From assembly GCF_027923225.1 (NCBI RefSeq), contig NZ_BSDI01000001.1, forward strand, positions 287,946-351,945: a stretch of DNA of 64,000 nucleotides. The letters are read 5' to 3'. Shown piece by piece: positions 1 to 8,638 of the stretch. The notes beneath the pieces are model-generated. The model saw nothing but the letters and a program-made list of their open reading frames with translations, was not told where the DNA came from and made no database searches. The stretch's first letter is position 1. Each line of letters starts with the position of its first letter. The translations under genes were made by a program, and so were the position numbers. Origin of the DNA: Phytohabitans aurantiacus (GTDB lineage Bacteria > Actinomycetota > Actinomycetes > Mycobacteriales > Micromonosporaceae).

Positions 1-2
1 AG

Positions 3-563
3 CCCGCGGGCGAGTGGCTGCGCATCGCGCTGGGCGTCACCACCGACCGCCACCTGTCGCTTGACCGGACGGTGCGGCTGCTCGCACTGCTTGGCATGGC
101 CTCGGCGGACACCACGGTGGCGACCGTGCGCACGAAGTACCAGTACCGGCACTGGCGTCCCACGACCGCCATCCGTGAGGCGGACACCGACGGCAACCCG
201 TACACCCAGCCGGATCCGGCCTGGGCGGCACGCGCCGGCAGCGCGGGCGGTACGCCGGAGTACGTGTCGGGACACAGCTCGTACAGCGCGGCGGGGGCGA
301 CGGTCCTCGCCGGTTTCTTCTGCGCGGACGGGATCGGGTTCACGCACACCACCGACAGCGCACCGGGCGGCGTGCCCCGGTCGTACCCGGGGTTCGCGGC
401 AGCCGCCGCCGAAGCCGGCCGGTCCCGGGTGTTCGGCGGTCAGCACTTCGAGTTCAGCAACCAGGTGGGGCTCGCGGTGGGCCGGGGCGTCGCCCGGGAG
501 GTACTGGCCGGCAGCCTGCTCACGGTCGACGGCCCCACCCACATTGGCGAATGCCCTAGATAG
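3..563 (+). CDS. Vanadium-dependent haloperoxidase / PAP2-superfamily protein, C-terminal part
   Basis: The frame is open from the first complete codon and the N-terminal part lies outside the window, so only the last 186 residues are seen. All vanadate/phosphate-pocket signatures of the family are present in order: K-x6-R-P in KYQYRHWRP, then SGHSSYSAAG, then R-x5-H within SRVFGGQHFEFSN. In vanadium haloperoxidases these residues hold vanadate, and the His after SG is the acid-base residue; related PAP2 enzymes are phosphatases, so haloperoxidase versus phosphatase cannot be settled here. The TAG stop ends at 563 and the stop of the convergent membrane protein begins at 564, leaving no terminator between them. 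Confidence 0.8.
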   Translation, partial: PAGEWLRIALGVTTDRHLSLDRTVRLLALLGMASADTTVATVRTKYQYRHWRPTTAIREADTDGNPYTQPDPAWAARAGSAGGTPEYVSGHSSYSAAGATVLAGFFCADGIGFTHTTDSAPGGVPRSYPGFAAAAAEAGRSRVFGGQHFEFSNQVGLAVGRGVAREVLAGSLLTVDGPTHIGECPR

Positions 564-1835
564 TCACGCCCACTCGTCGCGGTGCTGGCTGAGCGCGGCC
601 AGCGCCGCGTCGGAGTCACCACGCGGCCGGGACGAGTGCCGGCTGCGACGCTTGCCCGTGGCGGTCACCACCGCGGCGAGGGCGGTGGTGATCGGCACAG
701 CGGCGATCAGCCCCATCGTCGCCACGACGCTGCGCACGATCTCCTGCGCCAGGAACTCGCTGGTCAAGGTGTCGGTGACCGCTCGGCCGGCCGCCACGAT
801 CAGCAGCAGCACGGGGAGCGACGCGCCCGCGTAGGCGAGCACGATCGTGTTGACGGTCGAGGCGATGTGCGCGCGGCCGACGCGGGTGGCGGCGCGGTAG
901 AGCTCCAGGCGGCCCAGCGACGGGTTGGCCCGGGCCAGCTCGGTGACCGTCGCCGCCTGGGTCACGGTGACGTCGTCCAGTACACCCAGTGAGCCGATGA
1001 TGATGCCGGCGAGCAGCAATCCGTGCAGGTCGACCCCGGACTGGACGAACGCCAGAGTCGTGGCATTTTCGTCCCCGTACCCGGTCAGGTGTGTGACCGC
1101 GGTCGCCACGGCACCCAGTACACCTGTCAGGACCAGGCTGGCGAGCGTGCCGAGCACCGCGACGGACGTCTGCGCGTTGACGCCATGGGTGAGGTAGAGC
1201 ACCACGAACATGATCAACGCGGCCCCGACGACCGCGACCAGCAGCGGCGGCTCGCCGGCGCGGATCGCGGGCAGCACGAAGATCAGCAAGATCGCGAAGC
1301 TGGCCGCCAGGCCGCCGAGCGCGGCGAGGCCGCGCCAGCGGCCAAAGCCGACGATCGCGGCGGCGAAGAGCACCACCAGCCAGACCAGCGGCTGGCCACG
1401 CTGGTGGTCCGCGATGTTGTACGTGCTGATGGTCGGATCGTCCGGATCGCTGAGCACGACGAGGACCACGTCGTCGCCCACGCCAACCTTGGGCGCGCCG
1501 GGCCCGGCAGGTATCGGGGCGGTGACCTCCTTGCCCTTGTCGGGCCCGTCGTCGACCTTGACCGTCACCGTCCCGCACGGTCCGGCGGGCAAGCTGGACG
1601 GCACCTCCGACGCGGGCGGGCAGGCCTGCTCGACCACCTGCGTCACCGTGCCGTGGTGGCGCGCCACCTCATCGTCGGACTGCGCCGCCGGCGGTGTGTC
1701 GCGCGGCCACAGGATGGCCGTGGCCACCACCGTGACCGCGAAGAGCGGGATCACGGTGGCGGCGAGGATCTTGCGTACCCGCGGCGGTGCCGGTGCGGGG
1801 CTGTCGGCCGGGGTGTGCACGTGGTCGCTGCCCAT
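564..1835 (-). CDS. YibE/F family multi-pass membrane protein
   Basis: This 423-residue protein has one N-terminal membrane helix (about residues 24-44), an extracytoplasmic stretch with a PCGTVTVKV-type beta segment, then six or seven closely packed helices from about residue 150 to 390 and a basic cytoplasmic tail. This is the architecture of the YibE/F family, whose biochemical role is unproven; the motif GSLGVLDDVTVTQ between helices is characteristic. The ATG at 1835 has no Shine-Dalgarno sequence but sits six bases after a TAGATT -10 box, so the mRNA is probably leaderless. It is divergent from the TetR gene and shares its operator region. Confidence 0.85.
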   Translation of the reverse strand: MGSDHVHTPADSPAPAPPRVRKILAATVIPLFAVTVVATAILWPRDTPPAAQSDDEVARHHGTVTQVVEQACPPASEVPSSLPAGPCGTVTVKVDDGPDKGKEVTAPIPAGPGAPKVGVGDDVVLVVLSDPDDPTISTYNIADHQRGQPLVWLVVLFAAAIVGFGRWRGLAALGGLAASFAILLIFVLPAIRAGEPPLLVAVVGAALIMFVVLYLTHGVNAQTSVAVLGTLASLVLTGVLGAVATAVTHLTGYGDENATTLAFVQSGVDLHGLLLAGIIIGSLGVLDDVTVTQAATVTELARANPSLGRLELYRAATRVGRAHIASTVNTIVLAYAGASLPVLLLIVAAGRAVTDTLTSEFLAQEIVRSVVATMGLIAAVPITTALAAVVTATGKRRSRHSSRPRGDSDAALAALSQHRDEWA

Positions 1836-1841
1836 GGGGTG

Positions 1842-1847
1842 AATCTA
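1842..1847 (-). promoter_or_regulatory. -10 box of the YibE/F gene (leaderless)
   Basis: On the minus strand TAGATT is followed by CACCCC and then the ATG at 1835, which puts the expected transcription start on the start codon. The -35 position, about 17 bases upstream, falls in the TetR operator at 1861-1875, so repressor binding would block this promoter too. Prediction only. Confidence 0.5.
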
Positions 1848-1848
1848 T

Positions 1849-1877
1849 TTGACAACCAAAGCTAATGACATTAGCTT
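1849..1877 (+). promoter_or_regulatory. Promoter of the TetR gene (leaderless)
   Basis: A consensus TTGACA at 1849-1854, a 17-base spacer and TAGCTT at 1872-1877 form a good sigma-70/HrdB type promoter. The expected start point, seven bases downstream, coincides with the ATG at 1885. This argues for a leaderless transcript and against the in-frame TTG at 1849, which is the -35 box itself. Confidence 0.65.
1861..1875. promoter_or_regulatory. TetR-type operator GCTAATGACATTAGC
   Basis: A perfect 7+1+7 inverted repeat lies between the divergent genes, inside the spacer and -10 of the TetR promoter and over the -35 region of the YibE/F promoter. Size, symmetry and position fit an autoregulatory TetR-family operator. 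Assignment to the adjacent repressor is inferred from position. Confidence 0.65.
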
Positions 1878-1884
1878 CTTAGCT

Positions 1885-2436
1885 ATGTCTCGTAGGGTTG
1901 GTCTTTCCACCGCCGCGGTCGTCGACGCCGCCATCGAGGTGATCGACGAGAGCGGGCTCGAAGCCCTCACGCTCGCCGCCGTCGCCAGTCGCACGGGCGT
2001 AGCCGCCCCGTCCCTTTACAAGCACGTCGGCAGCCTGGGCGAGCTACGCACCCTGGTCGGCCTGCGTCTGCTTTCGGAGATGACCGAGCGCTTCACCGCC
2101 GTGGTCATGGGCCGCAGCGGCGCTGAGGCCATCGCGATCCTGATGAGGGAGTACAGGGCATACGTCATCGAGCACCCCGCGCGCTACGCGGCGATGCCCG
2201 CCGACCCCCTGCGCGACGCCGCACTGGCCGCCGCCGGCACCAAGCTCCTCAACGTCTTCCTGGCGGTGCTGCGCGGGCACGGCATCGAGGGCCCCGACGC
2301 CATCCACACCACGCGATGCGCCCGCGCCATCACGCACGGCTTCGCGTCGATCGAGGCGAGCGGCGGCTTCGGCCTGCCCGAAGACCTCGACGAGACCTAC
2401 GAACGCCTCATCCAGATGTTCATCGCCAGCCTCTGA
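1885..2436 (+). CDS. TetR/AcrR family transcriptional repressor (WHG-domain type)
   Basis: The 183-residue protein has an N-terminal TetR helix-turn-helix (about residues 5-52, with LTLAAVASRTGVAAPSLYKHV as recognition region) and an all-helical ligand domain resembling the TetR WHG subgroup. The start is taken as ATG 1885 because the promoter at 1849-1877 should initiate there; the in-frame TTG 1849 would place the promoter and operator inside the gene. The palindrome just upstream suggests autoregulation and control of the divergent YibE/F gene. The following membrane-protein gene begins nine bases after the stop and is presumably co-transcribed. The inducing ligand cannot be told. Confidence 0.85.
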   Translation: MSRRVGLSTAAVVDAAIEVIDESGLEALTLAAVASRTGVAAPSLYKHVGSLGELRTLVGLRLLSEMTERFTAVVMGRSGAEAIAILMREYRAYVIEHPARYAAMPADPLRDAALAAAGTKLLNVFLAVLRGHGIEGPDAIHTTRCARAITHGFASIEASGGFGLPEDLDETYERLIQMFIASL

Positions 2437-2445
2437 GGAAGCCTC

Positions 2446-3087
2446 ATGTCGACACCCCTCGCCCGCCTCGGCGCGCCCACCCTCGCCCTCGCCGGTGCTC
2501 TCTTCATCCTGTACCCCGCCGTCCGCCCCTGGCACGACGAGTCCACAGTCGACGGCGCCATCGCCTCGATGTCCTCGGGCGCTTGGGTCGCCTCACACCT
2601 GTTCGCGATGATCGGCTTCATCCTGGTGCCGCTCGCACTGCTCGCCCTGCGCGGCGCGCTCGCCGGCACCCGGTCCGAGCGGCTCGCCCTCACCGCGGCG
2701 ATCACCACCTGGATCGGCGCGGGCCTGACCCTGCCGTACTACGGCGCCGAAGACTTCGGCCTCCACGAGATCGCGTCCTCGCCCGACGCCTCCAAGATCG
2801 ACCTGCTCGCCATGGTCGACGCGGTGCGCTTGAACCCGGTCGCCGCGACGACATTCATGATCGGGCTGCTCGCGTTGGGTGCTGGCGCGATCATGGCTGG
2901 CATGGCGGTCTGGCGCTCAGGTGTGCTGGCGCGTTACAGCGCGATCCCGTTCGCGGTCGGGTTCGCGCTGTTCATCCCGCAGTTCTGGGCACCGGCCGCT
3001 GTCCGGATCGCCCACGGCGTACTGGTCGGCGCGGGCTGCGCCTGGCTGGCGTGGGAGATCCGGAAAGCGGCTCTGCGCAAGTCCTAG
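2446..3087 (+). CDS. Hypothetical membrane protein in the TetR operon
   Basis: I do not recognise the family. The 213-residue product is hydrophobic with about six membrane segments: an N-terminal helix near residues 10-27, pairs around 45-70 and 80-105, and a C-terminal group between 125 and 205. A GAGGAAG ribosome site lies six bases before the ATG at 2446. Only nine bases separate it from the TetR gene, so it is probably regulated with it and may be what the repressor's ligand induces (inference). It converges on purA with 11 bases between stops. Confidence 0.7.
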   Translation: MSTPLARLGAPTLALAGALFILYPAVRPWHDESTVDGAIASMSSGAWVASHLFAMIGFILVPLALLALRGALAGTRSERLALTAAITTWIGAGLTLPYYGAEDFGLHEIASSPDASKIDLLAMVDAVRLNPVAATTFMIGLLALGAGAIMAGMAVWRSGVLARYSAIPFAVGFALFIPQFWAPAAVRIAHGVLVGAGCAWLAWEIRKAALRKS

Positions 3088-3098
3088 CCCAGCAATTC

Positions 3099-4388
3099 CT
3101 AGCCGAGCAGGTCGTGGCGGACCACGTTCTCCTCGCGCCCCGGGCCGACACCGACGATCGAGACCCGGGTGCCGACCAGCTCCTCGATCCGCTCCACGTA
3201 CGCGCGGGCGGCCGGGGGCAGGTCACTGAAGACACGAGCCTTCGTGATGTCTTCCCACCAGCCCTGGTGCTCCTCGTAGATCGGGCGGGCGTGGTGAAAC
3301 GCGGTCTGCGTCATCGGCATCGTGTCGATCCGCTCGCCGTCGATCTCGTACCCGACGCAGATCGGCACCTTCTCCATGCCGGTCAGCACGTCGAGCTTCG
3401 TCACCACCAGGTCGGTGATGCCGTTGAGCCGGGTCGCGTACTTGGCCACCACCGCGTCGAACCAGCCGCAGCGGCGCTCCCGGCCGGTCGTCGTGCCGTA
3501 CTCGGCACCGATCTTGCGAAGGTGGGCGCCGTTGTCGTCGAACAGCTCCGTCGGGAACGGCCCCGAACCCACCCGGGTCGTGTACGCCTTGGTGACCCCG
3601 ATGACCTTGGAGATGGCGGTCGGGGGGATGCCCGCGCCGACGCACGCCCCGCCCGCCGACGGGTTGGACGAGGTCACGAACGGGTACGTGCCGTGGTCCA
3701 TGTCGAGCATCGTGGCCTGGGCGCCCTCGAGCAGGACCGTGTCGCCGCGGTCGAGCGCGTCCCACAGGATCGTGCGCGTCTCCGCGATGTACGGCCGCAG
3801 CCGCTCCGCGTACGCCAGGTACTCCTCGACGACCGCCCCCGGGTCCTGCGCCTTGCGGTTGTACACCTTGAACATGATCTGGTTCTTCTCCCGAAGCACC
3901 AGCTCGAGCTTCTTGCGCAGGATGCCCGGGTCGAGCAGATCCTGCACGCGGATACCCATCCGCGCCACCTTGTCGCCGTACGCCGGGCCGATCCCGCGAC
4001 CCGTCGTGCCGATCCGCGACGAACCCAGGTAGCGCTCCACCACCCGGTCGAGCGCCCGGTGATGCGGCATGATCAGGTGCGCGTCGCCCGAGATGCGGAG
4101 CCGCGACACGTCGACGCCACGCTCGGCGAGGCCGTCGATCTCCGCGATGAGCACCTTCGGGTCGACCACGACCCCGTTGCCGATCACAATCATCGCGTTG
4201 GGTGACAATGCGCCGGACGGCATCAGGTGCAGTGCGTACTTCTGCCCGTCCGGAGTGATCACAGTGTGGCCGGCGTTGTTACCGCCGGAGTAACGGACCA
4301 CGTAGTGGACCCGCTCGCCCAGCAGGTCGGTAACCTTGCCTTTGCCCTCGTCGCCCCACTGCGCGCCGATGAGCACGATCGCTGGCAT
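3099..4388 (-). CDS. purA: Adenylosuccinate synthase
   Basis: PurA catalyses the GTP-dependent joining of IMP and aspartate to adenylosuccinate, the first committed step to AMP. The 429-residue protein has the usual family length. It shows the N-terminal nucleotide loop GAQWGDEGKGKVTD (residues 7-20) with catalytic Asp and His (GGNNAGHT, 35-42), the GTTGRGIGP segment near 127-135, and the C-terminal guanine-binding region around TKLDVLTG. A GGAGG ribosome site precedes the ATG at 4388. Expression appears monocistronic; the divergent gene at 4463 begins 74 bases away. Confidence 0.98.
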   Translation of the reverse strand: MPAIVLIGAQWGDEGKGKVTDLLGERVHYVVRYSGGNNAGHTVITPDGQKYALHLMPSGALSPNAMIVIGNGVVVDPKVLIAEIDGLAERGVDVSRLRISGDAHLIMPHHRALDRVVERYLGSSRIGTTGRGIGPAYGDKVARMGIRVQDLLDPGILRKKLELVLREKNQIMFKVYNRKAQDPGAVVEEYLAYAERLRPYIAETRTILWDALDRGDTVLLEGAQATMLDMDHGTYPFVTSSNPSAGGACVGAGIPPTAISKVIGVTKAYTTRVGSGPFPTELFDDNGAHLRKIGAEYGTTTGRERRCGWFDAVVAKYATRLNGITDLVVTKLDVLTGMEKVPICVGYEIDGERIDTMPMTQTAFHHARPIYEEHQGWWEDITKARVFSDLPPAARAYVERIEELVGTRVSIVGVGPGREENVVRHDLLG

Positions 4389-4462
4389 CTTTTCCCGCCT
4401 CCAGGGGCTCGGGTGCCAGGTGGCGACCGCGTGGCGAGCCCGAGGTGTCAGGCTAACAAGAA

Positions 4463-5347
4463 GTGACGGCCAGGTCAGAGCTGGCCACGGAGATCAGCAG
4501 GGGGTCACCGGCGGTGTACGACGTGGTGTTGCTCACCCTCGGTGCCGGATGCGGCTCCCCGCGGGTACCCGTGCTGGCCTGCGCCGACGCGCTGAGCGCG
4601 CAGGGCGCGAAGGTCGAGACCGTCACCGCCGACTCCGACGCCGAGATCGACGCCGTGCTCGACGGGCGCCGCGTGATCGTCGCCACTGCCGCCGACGGCC
4701 AGCTGCGGGCCGTCGTGCGCCGACTCGTGCGGCAGTACGCGCCAGCGCCCAGCAAGCGCCCCGCCGACCTGCCACCGAACCGCACCATCCCTGACCTGCC
4801 AGCCATCGGCGTCCTGTCCATGGACCCGAAGGGCGACGACCTGGCGTCCCGGCTCGGCCTGCCCCGCGATCCCGCCGACGTCGCGGCCGCGGTGCTCGGC
4901 GACAAGGTGCGCCGATTTGACCTGCTCCGCAACGATGGTGGCTCGGTGACGCTGGACGGCGCACTGGTGGGCGGCACCGGGCCGTCCTCGTGGCGCGGAC
5001 GGGTGGAGGTCGACGACGCTGTGCTCAGCGACGGGCAGGACCCCATCCTCGCGTGCGTGGTGGGAAACTCGACGGGATACACGCAGTTCGACGGGTACCC
5101 CCTGCTCACCACGCCCGACCCGGCCGACGGCGTCGTCGAGGTCGCCGTCGCCGTCCCGGTGGTCACGCGCCGCCTGCTCCGGCAGCCACGCCTGCGGCTG
5201 GAGGTCCGCCGGGCGCGCGGCCGCGCCGTGGCCATCACGCCGCGCGACGAGGAGATCGGGTACGTCGACGACGGCGTCAAAGCCACACTGAGTCACAAGC
5301 GTTCGTGGTGGGTAGAGCCGGGCGCTTGGGCGGTGTACGTCCGCTGA
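4463..5347 (+). CDS. Diacylglycerol-kinase-like protein with degenerate nucleotide site
   Basis: The 294-residue protein resembles the diacylglycerol kinase/sphingosine kinase fold. It has an N-terminal Rossmann-like half with an alternating beta-alpha pattern to about residue 110, then an all-beta C-terminal half ending in the typical basic strand (RLLRQPRLRLEV, then an IGYVDDGVKA turn). The glycine-rich GGDGT motif that binds ATP in active kinases is not visible; the equivalent place reads TAADGQLRAV, so it may be a non-catalytic homologue. GTG 4463 is the longest start; GTG 4514 follows an AGGGGG ribosome-site candidate and is an equal alternative. It is divergent from purA. Confidence 0.6.
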   Translation: MTARSELATEISRGSPAVYDVVLLTLGAGCGSPRVPVLACADALSAQGAKVETVTADSDAEIDAVLDGRRVIVATAADGQLRAVVRRLVRQYAPAPSKRPADLPPNRTIPDLPAIGVLSMDPKGDDLASRLGLPRDPADVAAAVLGDKVRRFDLLRNDGGSVTLDGALVGGTGPSSWRGRVEVDDAVLSDGQDPILACVVGNSTGYTQFDGYPLLTTPDPADGVVEVAVAVPVVTRRLLRQPRLRLEVRRARGRAVAITPRDEEIGYVDDGVKATLSHKRSWWVEPGAWAVYVR

Positions 5348-5388
5348 CCTCTGTGCGAGGCTGCGGGGGCGAGAGGAGGTTGTGAACG

Positions 5389-7773
5389 GTGGAGGAAAAC
5401 CGGGGGCCCCGCCAGGTGCCCGTCGGGCCAAACCGCGGTGTGAAGCCGCTCTGGCCGACCGACGACTACGTCCCAGACGAAGAGCCCGCCGCACCTCCCA
5501 CCCCACCACCTCCGCCCCCACCCCCGCCAGCCGACCATTCCCCGGTACTGGCACCCGCGGTCGAACTCCCACCGCCCGTTCCACACCCCGTCTCCCCCGC
5601 CTACCCACCACCCGCTTCGCCGGGTGTTTCGCAGGTGGCTTCGCCGGTCCATGAGCGGCAGCCCGCGCCGCGGGCCATGGCACCCGTGCCGGTCGCCGGC
5701 CCGGCCTGGGCGGAGCAGTCTGCCGTGCCGGACCCCGCGAGGTCCGCACACGCCGCCGGCTCGCAGGCGGTCGCTCCAGCCGACGAGCCACCACCGCAGC
5801 TGCCCCCTCCATCTCACTGGACCGGGGCAGGCGACAAGCTCCCGCCGGGAGTATGGCCGCTGACCGGCAGCACCGATCCGGAGCCGCCGACGCCGATCCA
5901 CGCTGGCCAGCCGATCCTCACCACTCCGCCGGCCGGCATCCCGGTCTCCGGCCCGCTGGCAGGCGCCGGCCCGTTCGCGCCACCAGCCGAGCCCGCTTCC
6001 GCGCCCCCTTACGGCGGCTCACCGCCGCAGGCACCTACCTCCGGCTCGCCCTACCCCGTCCACCCGTCAGTGGCGCCCCTCTCGTCCGGACCCCCCTACG
6101 CCGATCCCGCACCCCACTACGGCGACCCGCCGCCTATGGATCGCGCGCCCTTGCCGGCGCAGCCTTCCTCCGCGCCCCCCTTCGCCGAGCCCGCCGCGCA
6201 GCCCTCGGCCCCGCCAGCACCATCGTCCGGCGCGCCCTACGCCGCACAGCCGTATGGCCCGCAGCCGTCGTCCGCGCCGCCGTTTGGTGGGCAGCCGCCG
6301 TTTGACGGGCCGCGTTACGCCGAGACCGCCGGGCAGCCGTCCTCTGCGCCGCCGTATGGCCCGCAGCCGTCGTCTGCGCCGCCGTATGGCGGACCGCCCT
6401 CCTCTGCGCCGCCCTACGCCGGGCCGCCGGTTGTGGAGGCCGCTGGCCAGCCGCCGGCGCAGGTGGCGCCGTTTGGCGAGCATGCGGGCTATGGCGCGGG
6501 ACCGTATGGCGGACCGCCACAGCCCGCCAGCGGGTACGGCCCCGCGCTGCCGGACGGCGCACCACCCACGTACCCGGGGCAGGTCCACGCTCCGCAGCCG
6601 ACCGCCCCGCCGGCTCCGCACTATGGCGCGCCGCCCGCTGAGCACGGGCAGGGCCTCCAGCCGCCGTCCGACCCGTGGGCCACGACGGCACCTTTCAACC
6701 ACCCGCCCGCCTCGCCCTGGGCCACCCCGCCGACCTCCCATCAGCAGCAGGCACCACCCCAGCAACCGCCACCACCGGCTCCACCATCGACGCCGCCTCC
6801 CTCGCAGGCGTACACGGAGCCCTCATGGGCGCCGGAAGCCGGCGCGCCGACGGCGGAGGAGTTCGCCCGCCGTCGTGCCGCAAAGCCCGCCGATCCGGTC
6901 GCGCGCACTGGCGTACGGGCGGCCGTCAACAAGAGCACGCTGGGCCTCGTCAAGCTTGCACCCGGCCGGGACGAGATCGAGTTCCGGCAGGACATCGAGA
7001 AGGTACGGCGCAACTTCGGTGGCCTGCGCCAGGTCACGGTGGTCAACCCGAAGGGCGGCGCCGGCAAGACCGTGGCTGTGCTCCTGCTGGCGATGACATT
7101 CGGGCAGAAGCGCGGCGGCTACGTGCTGGCCTGGGACAACAACGAGACCCAGGGCACGCTCGGCATGCGGGCGCAGCAGGACTTCCACAGCCGCACGGTC
7201 CGCGACATGCTGCGCGACCTGTCAAACTTCCAGGGCGCTCGGGGTCGCGTCGGCGATCTGTCGCAGTATGTGCGGTCGCAGGGCGAGGGCATGTTCGACG
7301 TACTGGCGTCGGACGAGTCGGCAACCGCCGGCGAGATGCTGACCGCGCACGCGTTCGGCGAGATCCGCGAGGTGGTCAGCCGGTTCTACAAGCTGATCGT
7401 GGTGGACACCGGAAACAACGTCCGGGCGCAGAACTGGCAGGCCGCGATCGACGCCACCGACCAGCTCGTGGTGACGATGTCGGCCCGTAACGACTCCGCC
7501 GAGACCGCCGCCCGGATGCTGGATCACCTGGAGCAGAGTGGCCGCACTCGGCTTGTTCGGCAGGCCGTGACCGTGGTCTCGATGCCGCCGCGCGCCCGTG
7601 ACATCGACCTGCCGCCGATCCAGCGCCACTTCGCCGCCCGCACCCGGGCGGTGCTGGTCGCGCCGTACGACCGCCTGATCGACACCGGCGAGCCGCTCCG
7701 GTACGGCCAGCTCTCCCCCGCCACCCTCGACGCCTGGCTGAAGGTGGCCGCAGCCGTCTCCGAAGGCCTCTAG
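5389..7773 (+). CDS. EspI-like protein: proline-rich N-terminus plus ParA/MinD-type ATPase
   Basis: The 794-residue protein has two parts. Residues 25-500 are low-complexity Pro/Ala/Gly/Tyr with many short repeats (PSSAPPYG and variants). Residues 540-790 form a ParA/MinD-like P-loop ATPase with Walker A NPKGGAGKT (about 554-562), a hydrophobic strand ending in D (YVLAWDNN) and VVDTGNN as Walker B-like element. This matches EspI, an ESX-1 (type VII secretion) associated protein of mycobacteria, and similar ATPases found near type VII loci. No secretion genes are seen nearby, so the role is open. GTG 5389 follows a strong GAGAGGAGGT ribosome site by eight bases. Confidence 0.75.
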   Translation: MEENRGPRQVPVGPNRGVKPLWPTDDYVPDEEPAAPPTPPPPPPPPPADHSPVLAPAVELPPPVPHPVSPAYPPPASPGVSQVASPVHERQPAPRAMAPVPVAGPAWAEQSAVPDPARSAHAAGSQAVAPADEPPPQLPPPSHWTGAGDKLPPGVWPLTGSTDPEPPTPIHAGQPILTTPPAGIPVSGPLAGAGPFAPPAEPASAPPYGGSPPQAPTSGSPYPVHPSVAPLSSGPPYADPAPHYGDPPPMDRAPLPAQPSSAPPFAEPAAQPSAPPAPSSGAPYAAQPYGPQPSSAPPFGGQPPFDGPRYAETAGQPSSAPPYGPQPSSAPPYGGPPSSAPPYAGPPVVEAAGQPPAQVAPFGEHAGYGAGPYGGPPQPASGYGPALPDGAPPTYPGQVHAPQPTAPPAPHYGAPPAEHGQGLQPPSDPWATTAPFNHPPASPWATPPTSHQQQAPPQQPPPPAPPSTPPPSQAYTEPSWAPEAGAPTAEEFARRRAAKPADPVARTGVRAAVNKSTLGLVKLAPGRDEIEFRQDIEKVRRNFGGLRQVTVVNPKGGAGKTVAVLLLAMTFGQKRGGYVLAWDNNETQGTLGMRAQQDFHSRTVRDMLRDLSNFQGARGRVGDLSQYVRSQGEGMFDVLASDESATAGEMLTAHAFGEIREVVSRFYKLIVVDTGNNVRAQNWQAAIDATDQLVVTMSARNDSAETAARMLDHLEQSGRTRLVRQAVTVVSMPPRARDIDLPPIQRHFAARTRAVLVAPYDRLIDTGEPLRYGQLSPATLDAWLKVAAAVSEGL

Positions 7774-7838
7774 AGATCTTCAGGCCGCGCGCAAACAAAG
7801 AAAGACGCGAGCTACCGCGATGTTCGCCGTGCTCCATG

Positions 7839-7933
7839 CCGTTGCTCCCGCGGCCTCACCCGCCGCCGTCGCACGACCAACCCCGACCAGGGCAGGTCGT
7901 GTGCCGCGGACGGTGAGGCCGCGGGAGCAACGG
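7839..7933. repeat. Perfect 22-bp inverted repeat with 51-base loop
   Basis: The arms at 7839-7860 and 7912-7933 are perfectly complementary and separated by 51 bases. They fill the gap between the EspI-like gene and the unknown gene at 8051; no gene is evident in 7774-8050. It may act as a terminator for the upstream gene, although no T-run follows, or be a small mobile remnant. Confidence 0.7.
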
Positions 7934-8050
7934 TCTCGCGCACGGCGGACGCCGCGGTAGCTCAAAGCCCGATCCCGCCGCGTGCCGTGCCCGGGTAGGG
8001 GACGGCTTTTCGGTACGATCGTCCGATCTGATGCGCTCTGGAGGTCGGTC

Positions 8051-8569
8051 GTGCTCGGCATCGAGGGGTACGAGCCGCAGTGGTGCCACAGCGCCAAGAC
8101 GCTCGCGGCCGCCCATCGCTCCCGTTTCAGCCGGATCGTCGGGCGGCACCTGGACGGCGCCTGGCTCATGTGGGATCTGGATCGCCGCCGCTGGTTCGCC
8201 GACGGCCCGGTGATTCTCGGCTTCGGCGACGTGAACGTGGAGGTGACGCACCGCAAGTTCGACGAGTGCGCGATCACCTGGAACCACGTCGACATGTCCA
8301 TGCCACTCGACTGGCCGGGGCTGGCGCTCGACTGGCGGGCCGACGCACACGAGGCTCTGCGGTCGGTGGAGGGACGGCGGCTCCGCGAGGTCAACGTGAT
8401 CGAGCGGATCATGCCTTCGCACTGGCGGCCCCGGGTGCTGCACTCGATCGAGTTCCTCTTCGACGGTGCGCGGCTAGCGATCTACAACGCGCTCGACGAA
8501 AACGGCCTCACCGACGCCGACGAGATCGACATGCCCGTCGGCTTCTGGTGCCGCGTGCCGATCGCTTAA
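8051..8569 (+). CDS. Conserved-looking hypothetical protein
   Basis: I do not recognise this 172-residue protein. It has no signal peptide or membrane helix, is rich in Trp and Asp/His, and has a mixed alpha/beta look. The start GTG 8051 is preceded by GGAGG at 8040-8044 with a six-base gap, which is better supported than the upstream in-frame ATG at 7982. It is followed 16 bases later by a strong hairpin and converges with the LOG-family gene. Confidence 0.65.
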   Translation: MLGIEGYEPQWCHSAKTLAAAHRSRFSRIVGRHLDGAWLMWDLDRRRWFADGPVILGFGDVNVEVTHRKFDECAITWNHVDMSMPLDWPGLALDWRADAHEALRSVEGRRLREVNVIERIMPSHWRPRVLHSIEFLFDGARLAIYNALDENGLTDADEIDMPVGFWCRVPIA

Positions 8570-8584
8570 ACCGTACCGTCGCCG

Positions 8585-8638
8585 GTGATCAGGGCGTCCC
8601 TCAAGTCGCTCTAACGACTTCAGGGACGCCCTGATCAC
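8585..8638. terminator. Bidirectional hairpin terminator
   Basis: Arms 8585-8608 and 8615-8638 form a 24-bp stem with a single C-C mismatch and a six-base loop, placed exactly between two convergent genes. The stop codon of the minus-strand LOG gene (8635-8637) lies inside the stem. No long T-run follows. Confidence 0.8.

Noticed and set aside
1849..1884. TTG 1849 as the TetR start
   Set aside because: It is the -35 hexamer TTGACA; the operator and -10 would fall inside the gene.
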